DNA of 64,000 nucleotides from Siphonodentalium dalli (taxonomy: Eukaryota > Mollusca > Scaphopoda > Gadilida > Siphonodentaliidae): NCBI GenBank assembly GCA_032622095.1, contig CP136068.1:134237989-134301988 (forward strand), written 5' to 3'. This document shows positions 48,901-60,000 of the stretch, piece by piece; positions within the stretch are counted from its first letter, which is position 1, and each line of letters opens with the position of its first letter. The notes below the pieces were generated by a model that did no database searches, was not told the origin of the DNA, and worked only from the letters and a program-made list of their open reading frames with translations. A program made the translations under genes and the position numbers.

Positions 48901-49673
48901 TAAAACTTAAATCCGACATAAAACGTAAGTTGTGGTTAATAATGTGGAACTGTTGCCAAGTCATCGCATTCATAATTAAACTGTGCTTTGAATACACGGA
49001 CATGTTATTGTATTGCTTTATTGCATAGATTTAAATACATGTTCCTGTGTACACACAGAAGCTACTGCGGTGTCGTAACTTTCCATTTATAGCCAAAACC
49101 AGTCACGCATGTGTGCACACGACTCACAGCTTCTGTGTCTTCATGATAGCGCATAATTGGGTCACGATAACAGTATTGTTTGGAGAAGTCGGCCACGTCA
49201 AGTTAAATTAGTTCATCAGTTGTCACTCAGATTAGTTTCACTGATTATTTTATAATATAAGCCTGGTGATGTGATTTTAGCATTAAGTCCCGTTTTGATA
49301 GTAGAAGTCGGTTCCGTCCCAACGATAATTAGTTGTCACTGTGTGATTATAAGCTTTGATGAGTTGTAATTAACTGCGATAATCCGTCTGTTTATACACG
49401 GACATCATGATCTAGAGGCCTAAATCCTGTTAGGAATGAGATTCTCCCACATTCCTGTCAACTTGTCAAGTGCACTTCTATTTTTTTTAGTGAGCTGCAC
49501 GTTTTTTCTAACTTTTTGACTGAAAATTCCGCGACTTTGCAAGAACTTTAAATAATCGTGATGGCGCCTAATAATCGTGATGCTGTCGTATTTTTCTTTA
49601 AATAAATAAACGTGACGTCACGTTTATTTGGCAGGAGAGAGTAGATAGTTCTACACAGGGTATGGCAGGCCGT
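45945..49673. mobile_element. Long-TIR element (~2.5 kb) with nested insertion
   Basis: The sequence 45979-46258 (280 bp) is repeated as near-identical reverse complement at 48122-48402, about 97% by eye. Landmarks CAGTCGGTACTCCCCGCCAC and CACAAGGCCACGTGCTCGG are shared. The right TIR is interrupted at 48403 by another element and resumes at 49644 (GATAG...CAGGGTATGG..GGCCGT), matching the left outer part at 45945-45978. The interior (46259-48121) has no recognisable transposase. The element is therefore non-autonomous, young, and was later hit by a second element. Confidence 0.82.
48403..49641. mobile_element. Nested TA-flanked element, 1.24 kb
   Basis: The ends CTCTCCCCTGCC and GGCAGGAGAGAG match as 11/12-bp TIRs and are flanked by TA (48401-48402 and 49642-49643). 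Removing the element and one TA restores GAAATAGATA, exactly the sequence in the other TIR of the host element. Subterminal AATAATAGTGATGG motifs occur four times near the left end, and AATAATCGTGATG twice near the right end, in the same orientation. No transposase seen. Confidence 0.82.
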
Positions 49674-50756
49674 CAGCCGCCCTAATGGGCAGTTTGAGCT
49701 GATCATTAGGGTGGTCTAATAGCATTTAGGGCTAATGTTGGATTACAAGGCGTAAGCATTGATAGTAAGTTCCAATGGATCCAACGATTGTGATGTTGTC
49801 GTACATGATATCGTAAGTTGTTCGTAAAGCATGTGATTGACTTCCCTACAATCATATCCAGCTATGATTTTTACATACATACATGTACGACAGCGATTAT
49901 GCCACAATTAGTGGAAGTAGCCAAGGATATGCCACGATTTCGCATCTAAAATAAAACAGTGCTTGATAATATTTTTTGGCTTGCAACATTGTCATGAGCA
50001 TGCGCAATTCAACTACTAGTACTGCCTACTGGTTACTTCCTTTATCGATAATGGAAATTTTTCCACTTACGACAGCTGCTTACGATTGAATCGTGGTCGT
50101 CTGAACGTTCACCAATTGACTGTTTTAACTTTTACTAAGTTTTAGCCCAATCGTTGAATCGGGCCATTATATATCGATCCGTTGTTTACCCAGAACTGTT
50201 TATGTACAGTGACTGTGGTTGGACACACAAAATTTTTCTTCTCACATTAATCATTACTAATAAAAAAGACACTGACACTTTACTAATAGTAGGCCTAATA
50301 CTATTATTTTTAGGAAATCTACCTTTCCAATATTCGAGGTACATGTATCACCCATGATCACTTCATAATTGGACGTTAAATGTCATATTTCCTATAAAAA
50401 CCTCATGCATATGTGTTCATACGATAGTACAAAAGAAACTTACCATGGGAACGAATGCAATGTCATATTGTAATCATCTAAATCCAACACAGAGAAGTTC
50501 CGACCGCGTGGTGACGGTCCGGGCGCGGATACAGGACTTTTCGTACCTGGACGTTTCGTACCATCTGGTACCATCTGGTCGTTTCGTAGCGTACTGCCAG
50601 AGGCAGAAAGACGTGGAACCTTGCTATTTCCACTGGAGTGACTGGACAGTTATCGAGAAAAGTCCGCCGTTAAAGTTCGGAATATTTTCAAACAGAGTTT
50701 AAACAACGATCACGTGGCATGCAGTTTAACCAATCAGGAATACGAACCGTTTAACA
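49674..50756. other. Interior of large insertion, no gene
   Basis: Short inverted words (CCCTAATG / CATTAGGG near 49680-49715) and a 10-bp duplication TACCATCTGG near 50570 are the only structure seen. Confidence 0.45.
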
Positions 50757-51937
50757 CGAACATGACATTTGGAACTTATTCCCGACCCCAAATACCACCA
50801 AGAATCACCCCGACCCCCACCCACCACCCCAGGGGGTGTTTCTATGTGGTATTTGGGGCCGCCACCCACTCATGCTGTCAAATCGGTCGAAATCCTTGCC
50901 GTTCTCGAGAATGGTCCATACCCCATTTTCACCCCTCGGGATGGCACCCCCCGGGGTGATGGTGGGGTCGGGGTGTTTCTATGTGGTATTTGGGGCCGGC
51001 CACCCACCCATGCCGTCAAATCGGTCGAAATCCTTACCGTTCTCGAAAATTGTCCATATCCCAATTTTCACCCCCTCGGGGTGGCACCCCGGGGGTGATG
51101 GGTGGGGGTCGGGGTGTGTCTAGGTGGTATTTGGGGCCGGCCACCCACCCATGCCGTCAACTCGGTCGAAATCCTTACCGTTCTCGAAAATTGTCCATAT
51201 CCCCATTTTCACCCCCTCTGGGGGGGGGGCACCCCGGGGGTGATGGGTGGGGGTCGGGGTGTTTCTTGGTGATATTTGGGGCCGGCCACCCACCCATGCC
51301 GTCAAATCGGTCGAAATCCTTACCGTTCTCGAAAATTGTCCATATCCCAATTTTCACCTCCTCGGGGTGGCACCCCCGGGGGTGATGGGTGGGGGTCGGG
51401 TTGTGTCTAGGTGGTATTTGGGGCCGGCCACCCACCCATGCCGTCAACTCGGTCGAAATCCTTACCGTTCTCGAAAATTGTCCATATCCCCATTTTCACC
51501 CCCTCTGGGGGGGGCACCCCGGGGGTGATGGGTGGGGGTCGGGGTGTTTCTTGGTGATATTTGGGGCCGGCCACCCACCCATGCCGTCAAATCGGTCGAA
51601 ATCCTTACCGTTCTCGAAAATTGTCTATATCCCAATTTTCACCCCCTCGGGGTGGCACCCTCCGGGGTGATGGGTGGGGGTCGGGGTGTTTCTAGGTGGT
51701 ATTTGGGGCCGGCCACCCACCCATGCCGTCAACTCGGTCGAAATCCTTACCGTTCTCGAAAATTGTCCATATCCCCATTTTCACCCCCTCGGGGTGGCAC
51801 CCCCGGGGGGTGATGGTGGGGGTCGGGGTGTGTCTTGGTGGTATTTGGGGCCGGCCTCCCACCCATGCCATGAAATCGGCCGAAAGCCACATTTTTGAAA
51901 ATAAAGAATAGGGAATAAGTTCCAAATGTCATGTTCG
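50757..51937. mobile_element. TIR element filled with dimeric 142-bp repeats
   Basis: Perfect 27-bp TIRs (50757-50783 and 51911-51937; outer CGAACATGACATTTGGAAC) enclose eight tandem copies of a GC-rich unit. The landmark GGTATTTGGGGCC follows anchors at 50846, 50983, 51124, 51269, 51411, 51554, 51696 and 51838 (mostly 141-145 bp). Copies alternate between an AAATCGG / CCCAATTTTC type and an AACTCGG / CCCCATTTTC type, so the true unit is a dimer of about 285 bp. The segment 50784-50836 is an inverted piece of the same unit. TTTAAC flanks both sides (50750-50755, 51942-51947), a possible target duplication. The 60-134-codon open frames over the array are artefacts of period and GC content. Confidence 0.88.
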
Positions 51938-52094
51938 TCCATTTAACTACCTATGTAAGAATCTTTGCTACCTAATCAGTATTTAAAATACCAGCTCCAG
52001 GTAGCTAAAGTGACTAGGAAAAGTAGCTAAAAAAACTAGGAGAGTAGTGAAAATTTTTTAACTACCCAAATCTATCTACTTTTTTTTTAGTGTG
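51938..52094. repeat. Right foldback zone of the 22.2-kb insertion
   Basis: TTTAACTACC, GGTAGCTAAAG and TTTTTTAACTACCC words mirror the left foldback zone at 29904-30290, and the stretch ends TTTTTTTTAGTGTG at 52094. Confidence 0.78.
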
Positions 52095-52480
52095 TACTAG
52101 AAAGTTTAATGCAGTAACTCTATCCTTACACTAATATGGGGTGGCACCCTTGGTGGGCTTTATTTTGACGCGGGGATTTCACCTCTATAGGTCAAGGTCA
52201 CACACAAAGGTCAAGGTCATTCACCAAAATATTAGCTTTTTTCATATCGGGTCTTATATTTTCTACCCACTGATTTTATATATCAGTTTTGAATACGTTA
52301 TCTTTGCTCCTAAATAATCTGTAGCGTATATGCTACATGGAGAAATTCGTTATTGTCGAAAAAGACATGTCAGTGACTCAGTCATGAGAAATATGTCTTT
52401 AAACTTGGTGACCATTTTCCAAAATGGGTGAAAATCGGTTATTTCCCAATATATCATGCTTCTGTGTAGTCCAGGCGCTT
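52095..52480 (+). repeat. Composite repeat, right half after insertion
   Basis: From TACTA onward, GTTTAATGCAGTAACTCTAT, CTTGGTGGGCTTTA, AGGTCAAGGTCA and TTTTGAATACGTTATCTTTG match, in inverted orientation, 57395 down to about 57030. It is the continuation of 29580-29903. Confidence 0.82.
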
Positions 52481-52766
52481 GGTGCATGGAAATGTAAGAA
52501 TTGCACAAATATTGATAAAAGCATGAAACATCCACATATGTTCCTTGGACCTTACTGATCATTTTCAGAATAGACCGCATCGAGATTTGGCCCTGCTTAG
52601 CAACGGTTGCTAGGCAACTACCCGAAAGTATAAACATGCTCATATAAGAATGTATTACAGTATTTCATTCAACTTTAGTTGTTCTGAATTGAATATTTCA
52701 GGTATATTTGTGACATAGGATGAATTACAAAGACTTGTGACCTTGTTTCCTATATTAGTGTCTCAG

Positions 52767-52783
52767 CCCCCCCCCCCCCCCCC
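52767..52783 (+). repeat. C17 homopolymer
   Basis: Run of 17 C at the left edge of the duplicated block 52793-53800. Confidence 0.85.
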
Positions 52784-52792
52784 AAACTTTGG

Positions 52793-53800
52793 TCAAATGT
52801 TCAACAGTTGGAAATATGATATTCTTGACAAAACATTTGTTGGAAATTTCACACCAACAATAGGTTGAAATTGTTCCCGTAGTTTAATATTCCATCAATT
52901 TATTAGTGGAGAATTTGTAGTTTTTAGACCAACATTTGCATATTTTCCTATTTTTGGTAAAACATTTGGACTGAAATGGCTATCAGAAACTGTTGAAAAT
53001 TTTCAACCTTTTGGGGGGGTGTCAGGTATCAAAATGTCCAACAAATGGAACGTTTGATGCCAGTCTGGATGCTAGGATTTAGAAAATGTTATGTTCAGAT
53101 TTCAAATATTTCTCACACCGGGACGAACCATGTTCGATCCGGTGTGTCCCGGCCCCTCCCCATTGGCCAGTCAGAAACCGATAATTAATTTAAGAGAAAA
53201 ACAAATCGGGGATTGTTCAGGCTCAGATCTACACATTTTCTTGTACTGGTCGGTCTAATGGATTATACCCACCCCGGCTAGTGACAAAAAGATTCATTTA
53301 GAATTTGCTACCATTCAGGCGGATGTGGGGGACCAGTTGGGAAAATCAAAGCACAACGGGATGGGGAGGGGTGAAAATGGGGTGTAGTTAGAATGTGAAC
53401 GCCCCTCCTAACGCGGATACAATCTATAGACACGTCCCTACAATGGGTCGAGACTGCGTCTATAGCACCATCTACTCACTCTATCAACCACAACCTCTCA
53501 TTAATGTAGTGAAAAAAGTGCTAGAAGCCGCCTCGAGAATTTGAACATAGAACCTGGTTTAAAATGACAACTTTATCAATGCATGATGTGTGCCCATGAA
53601 ATCTTGCAATAGATAGGTTAACGCATAGCTGACTGGAATTACGTGTAATTCATGAACCTTTGAGTGAGAAATCGTAGTGAAAGGTTACCTGTCAATGGGA
53701 CACATCTGCCCGTTCTAAATCGCTATTGCTTTATGAGCTGCATTGAAAGTACCCAAGTAACCACGACGATGTTCATCGATTTACCCGTACCCGTTCACGT
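52793..53800 (+). repeat. Segmental direct duplication, copy 1
   Basis: Shares in order with 54643-56085: TTGGAAATTTCACACCAA, GACCAACATTTGCATATTTT, CTGATAATTAATTT-type words, GAAGCCGCCTCGA, ATGAAATCTTGCAAT, CATAGCTGACT and GTCAATGGGA. Diverged but collinear. The content is non-coding, with GTTGGAAATTTCCAAC-type internal palindromes. Confidence 0.8.
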
Positions 53801-54642
53801 GTATTTTGTTGAATTCAATGCAACTACATGCATGGGCACAATAGCAGGTATTGATAAGTGGACCATGAATGAGACCAATTATCGATACATATATAGTGCA
53901 AATGTAAAACATATTATGTCTTATAAATGCCTGATACACTTGCATTCTTTCACTGTGTCACGATGTGTATTTACATGTTTTGTGGCAACCGACGTCAAAT
54001 ACTTCTTTTAATATTTTTTGTAAAGAGCCCCGAACCCCATCCGCGCCATAAAGATAGAGACACCTTTACTAGTTCTATAAACCACACCGTTACATTTCTG
54101 GTAAATATTATCTCTATTAGTCATATAGCTATAGATGGCCTCATTATTTTCTAAAAAATAGTGGACATGCAGACAGACACATATTCGAAAATATACAGAT
54201 ACTAGATAAAAACCAGCCGTGTCATTATATTGTATCCTTCAATCACAGGCCTAAAATGTTATGTTAATATAAATATAAATAAAGAGCGTTTGCTTCACTT
54301 CTATACGAAACAAAAACCAAAACAGCTGAAAGTCGCTTTGACGAGGGTAAGGTTGTGTAGAGTATAAGGTGTGTATATCGGTATTTCGTGTCACTGTCGA
54401 CCTATATATCTCCACCACTACAATATAGAACAGTCTTGATGTTCAAATGAGCCATGTCCGTTCAAATGGTAAATATATAATCTATATTAAAATGAGAATC
54501 AGCTACCACCCACATAGGATAAAATAACTAAGCGGTTGTATTCAAAAGTGTAATACATTCACGATATGTTTATGCTCATGCACAAAGGGTCGACACAGAG
54601 ACGTGACGATGGGGGTGCGGTGTTTCACTTCAACTGTTGTAA

Positions 54643-56085
54643 AATTGTTCAACAGTTGAAATATTCATATACCTAGCACGTCAGTTGGAAATTTCACACC
54701 AAAACAAGGTTGAATTATTCTGGCAGTTTGATTTTCCCAAAAAATTATTTAGTTGGGAATTGTTATTGTTTCAGACCAACATTTGCATATTTTCCTCCTT
54801 TTGGTAAACAAATTCGGACTGTATTGGCCAACAGTTGGAAATTTTCCAACCTTAGGTTTGAAATATCCAACAAATGAAAAGCTTGGGGACAGTCAAAAGA
54901 TGCTAGGATTATCAATTTTCATATTCAGATTTCAAAACGTTCTCACACCGGACCGAACCATGGTCGACCCTGTGTATCCTGGTCTCTCCACATGCAGTGG
55001 CCCGTCAAAACTGATAATTAATTTCAGAAAAACAAATCAGGGCGTGATTTGCCTGGCATTAGAGCACTATATGTTATGATTGTGCAATTTCCATGTTCAG
55101 ATCTACAAATGCTCTTATATTAGTCGGCACAGTGGAACCCTCCCACAACAGGATTTGTGGTAACAAGACTACTGATCCATTTAGAACAGACTACAGTTCA
55201 GGCACGTGGAGGAACAGTTGGGGAAAATCAAACCCAACGGGGGTGCACAATTGGAATTACGCAAGGCTCAATGGGGTGTATAGTTGGTAATTTGAAGCTG
55301 GACACCCGCTCTCAACGCGGAGACCATCTATAATCACGTCCATGCGTATAGCACCGTCAACTCACTCTCATGCATAATCCGAATAAACGCTCGCAAATTA
55401 CTATTTCCTCGGCTTTGGGGCGTAACAAATATTTTATTCGAATAGAGGAACCCACACATCAAAGCTAAGAGTGATCAGATATCGATTTTTGAAATCTATT
55501 ATTTTTCACCACCGATAATTTTTAGACGCCCAGTAAACAGTCGACGAGAGACGGTCTAGGACCAAATTGCGGATGAAGATGTATAACTCTAAAATCAAGT
55601 GTTTTTTTTTCATTTAAATAAATGTTGATAAATAACAGGTTTTGGGCAAATGTATACTATAGTTGACTGTGGTTAGCATTATTTGTGTTGGAATCTGATG
55701 ACATGGGGACCATTGAATTAAAGGTTTGAGTAATTTTAATCATGATATGTCTTTACTGGAGTGAAGATAGTTGTTAGTGAACAAATTGGCGTTCCGTAGT
55801 TATCTAAGTGCAAGAAGCCGCCTCGATACTTTTAACATAAAACATGGCGTAAATGACAGATTTATCAATGAGATTTGCCCATGAAATCTTGCAATGAATA
55901 GATTAATGCATAGCTGACTTCTATTTCATAGAATTATGTACTTTTGAGTGAGAAAACTTTAGTGAAAGATTACCGGTCAATGGGATACATCTACCGTTCC
56001 AAATCCCTACCGCTGTATGCACTGCATTGAAAGGACGCAAGTGAACGTGACGAATTTCACCGATTCACCGGTACCCGTCGGACGG
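54643..56085 (+). repeat. Segmental direct duplication, copy 2 with insertion
   Basis: Collinear with 52793-53800 but longer, because it carries an extra block at about 55385-55740. That block resembles the TTAA element at 27466-27941 (TCGGCTTTGGGGC, CATCAAAGCTAAGAGTGATC, GTTGGAATCTGATGACATGG). So the duplication predates that insertion, or copy 1 never received it. Confidence 0.78.
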
Positions 56086-57029
56086 ATATCGCAAACTCGC
56101 TAGTGTCATTGACATGGGAACTATATTGTATCTGGATATATGACCCCTCAGCTAGGAACGGCCCCCTCTAAAAAGTTTCCACTATAACCAAGAAACAGAT
56201 AAGTGCAGTATCGTGCTTTAGTTGATGTCACAAATCGTGTTTATTTTGTTGTGATTGTATCTCAAGGGTAATGTATCATGAATCATGTATTACCACAAAG
56301 TTATGCATGATGATGGGGATTGCTTTCATGACTAACCCACTATAGGTAGTGGAATAAGAGCCCAATTATAAAAACTAGACCAAATGTTACCCTTTTCCAA
56401 TGACATTGACTGTAGCAATTGACATTGACCATATAGGGCATATAGTCCAGTTCATTGATGGATCCTTAATGGCAATATGAGTTCACATCATTTCTTCATA
56501 CGCAATTAGGCTCAGGTTTCCAGCAGTTGGATTTTCAATAATAATATTTGATGCCGTTGCCATGGAAACCAGATTTTATCTCGACAGTTTGTCAAACATC
56601 TCACTGGGCATCCCCCAAAAGGTGTCCATTATAACCACGGAACACATATGTGAAGTTTCATGATTTAGTTACTAAAGTTACAAAATTGCAGTTATTTTGG
56701 TCTTGATGGTAATGCATCGTCGTTTATGTAATGTCACAATTACCACAACAAGGTAGTACTTTAATGCCGATTAAAATGTGACTAAAAATGTGCCATACAA
56801 AAAAAACAAGGTTCGTTGATTCTCAAAAGCGGCATATTTTGTATTTTTCTTCAAATATATGGTGTCGTTGTCACGGAAACTTGGGTTTATAATGACATTT
56901 GACACCACCACCACCTGGGCACGCCCTCCAAAACGTTTTCCCTATAACTAAGTATATATTTGTATAAGTTTCGGGCTTTAGTCAATAAATTCATAATTCA
57001 ACCCCTAACGGACCCCAGATAATTAAATA
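56086..57029. other. Intron, no gene
   Basis: Two loosely similar blocks with GTTGCCATGGAAAC / GTTGTCACGGAAAC and ATAACCA(A)GAAACA words repeat about every 330 bp, suggesting an old diverged tandem family. Nothing coding. Confidence 0.4.
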
Positions 57030-60000
57030 ACTCTATAATATACACAAAAGCACGATATCTTGGGAAATAACTGATTTCGACCAATTTTGAAAATGGCCAC
57101 AAAGTTTAGAGGTCGTTATCTCATGACTGGCTTGTCAGTTGCAACCATAACACAGTTCTCCGTGTAGCCTATATGCTCTAGATTATTTCCGAGTAAAGAT
57201 AACGTATTCAAAACTGATATATAAATTTATTGGGTAGAAAATGTATGACCCGATATGAAAAAAGCTAATATTTTAGTCAATGACCTTGACCTTTGTATTT
57301 GACCTTGACATATATTGGTGAAATCTCCAGTGTCAAATTAAAGCCCACCAAGGATAGCACCCCATATTAATGCCAAGATAGAGTTACTGCATTAAACATT
57401 CTTGATAGAGACCATTATAAGCATATGTTTTATACCGGAAAAAACACACTCCGTTGCCATGGAAACAAACATTTTCCACACTAAGCTACACTGCCCCAGT
57501 GTGCCCCAGCACTGACATAAACTTCAGACTATGAGATTTCAGAAAACATTTGGTAGAATTTGCCCACCAAATTGGTACCACTTTCCATTTTTGGGGAGCC
57601 TGGCTCATGGACTGCAATTGACGTTGCTACTCTCACAAATTAGCGTCAACAAATTAGCGTCGAAAGTTATTAATATTGATCAACTTAATACATGATGTTT
57701 GTAAAAATGGTAGTCAGGGCAGGTCAGGGAGTGACTTTGTGGTCACAGATGATGTAAATAGGTATACATGAAATCTAATCACGAATGGTGGAGTGTCTAT
57801 ATGGTCATGTGTGTGGTATTTATGATGATATGCAGATAAACAAGGAGTACTAATGCATGATGTGAATAGGTATACGTGGAGTGGCTGTATAGTCACTGAC
57901 GTGATGTATGGGTATAACAGGAGTAGCTACTTTCCATCCGTGTGTTGTTTATGTATCTTTGGAGTGATCTTATGATCATGTGTGGAATGTACAGGTGTAA
58001 ATTTGATAGCTTAATTGCCATGGGTGGGTGTGTATACATACATGTATTGGTTGTATGAAAATGGATGGACTGTATGGATAGATAAGGAGTGGTTGTATGC
58101 TTATGGGTATAATAATTATAGGACAGGTGTACATGGAACGGTTGTATGGTCATGATTGTTGAAATGTATATGCATACATGCATAGATGGATGGTCATTGG
58201 CGAGCGTGTTGGTATATATAAAGTGGCATTGTGATCTTAAGTGTATATGGTGTGTGTGTGCATCTTTACTGTTGGTGTATTGTCATTAGGCGACTAGGGG
58301 ATATATATGTATACAGGGAGTCGCTGTATGATCATGGATCGGATGTATGAATATACCGCGAATGGCTGAATTGTCATGTGTGAGGTGTATATGCAATACT
58401 GGAGTATACAAATGACCCGTGTTTATTGGTGTATCTATTCAATGCTGAGGTGTATATGTATACATAGAATACCTCTTATGGCCATGTGTGGGTGTATATG
58501 TATATCTTAAGTGGCTATATTCCATGTATGTGGCAAATATGTATGAGGGAGATACCATATGGCCAATGGTGAGGTGGTGTAAATTGTACAGGTATGTCTT
58601 GAAGGATTGTATGGCAATTAGTGAGGTGTATATGCACAAATGGATTGACTCTATGGTCATATGTGGGACGTATATTTATACCTTGAGTGGCTATATGGTC
58701 ATGTGTATACAGGGAGTGACTGTATGGCCAATGGTGAGGTGATGTGCTGGGTATTGGCATGTCTTGAAAGCTGCATGGCCACTGGTGATGTGTATATGTA
58801 TACCGGGAGTGACATTATAGGCATGGGTGGGGTGCATATGTATATCTTTAGTGGATATATGACCATTCGTGTGGCCAATATGTGTATATGGAATGGCCAA
58901 TGGTGATGTGAATTGGTAAACAATGATTGACTATATGACCACGAATGTTGTTATGAGTATACAGCGAGTGGCTGAATTGTCATGAGTGAGGTGTATATGC
59001 AAGCATGGGTGTATGAATGGTCGTGTGAGCGGGGTATTGGTATATGTAGAACGTCTGCATGGCCATTGGTGATGCGTATATGTGTACTTGGAGTGATTCT
59101 ATTGTTATGGGTGTGGTGTATATATAAAGCTTGAGTGACTACATGGCCATGGGTGTGGCAAATATATACACATGGAGTCATTATATGGCCAATGGTGAGG
59201 CGAATACATGTATGTATACATGAAGTGAATGTATGATTATGAACGGGGTGTAGAGCTATATATAGAGTGATTATACGGTCGTGGGCGAAGCGTAGAAGTA
59301 TATCTGCATGGTGACTTGTGACTATATACATTTTAGTCAAGTGTGTGGTGTACGGTTATACCTAAATATAGATGTACGGTCATGGATGAAGTGCGTGTGT
59401 GAAAACGAGTGGCTACATGGTCATTTATGTTGTGTTTATGTATATATGGAGCGAGTTCATGATCATGGGTTGTTTGTACATGTGTAAATTTGGGTGGGTA
59501 TCAGTTTACACTTTAAATCAGGGACATATTAATCGATATAGAGGTAATGTTAGAGAGTTATACATCCTGATGGTGGTTTATATGCACAATTGGGGAAACT
59601 GTTTTCCTGACATTAGTCATTTCGATGCCAATTAGCCACAATTGTATTGTCGTAGCCTCATAATAATGCCCCTTTCAGTTCAGTTTCAAAGTGCTGTCCT
59701 TTTCCGTACAAAAAACATGATCAGAATCCCAAAATCCCAAAAGAAGTTTTTGGCAAAATTCCATACTACATCGTTTTGTGAAAAATATTTGTTTACCAAA
59801 TTTGGTTGCCATTTTGCAAGCCATCTTGAGTAATTTTGTCCAACAACAGATAAGTGTGACCCATTTAAGACAGATCATGGCAATAAACCCCTTCGATACC
59901 ATTTTACTTGAAAAAATTGTCTTAACCTGAAAGGTAATTTTTTTTCCGATTTTGATGTCAAGTTTGTGATAGAAAAATCCAATATTTCTGGTAATTTCAG

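Larger units (their letters stand above)
29904..52094. mobile_element. 22.2-kb insertion with TIRs and 5-bp TSD
   Basis: The left terminus CACACTAAA (29904-29912) is the reverse complement of the right terminus TTTAGTGTG (52086-52094). Both are flanked by TACTA (29899-29903 and 52095-52099). Outside them the two flanks join into the composite repeat whose uninterrupted, inverted relative at about 57425-57385 lacks the insertion. Inside each terminus is a foldback zone rich in GTAGTTAAA / TTTAACTAC. No transposase is visible. Many nested elements lie inside, so the 22 kb is either one giant non-autonomous element or a small foldback element swollen by later insertions. Terminal CAC and a 5-bp duplication recall Transib-type elements, but the match is too short to assign. 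Confidence 0.62.

Noticed and set aside
50769-51925. Overlapping 60-134-codon frames encoding repeated WGRPPTHAV...VEILTVLEN peptides, on both strands
   Set aside because: They arise because the 142-bp GC-rich satellite unit happens to lack stops; frames shift between copies as unit length varies (141-145 bp), and there is no start, splice or motif support.
58951-59340. 129-codon minus-strand frame and neighbours in 57.7-59.5 kb
   Set aside because: Low-complexity minisatellite; His/Thr/Ile-rich peptide from GTGTATATG-type repeats, open on both strands.
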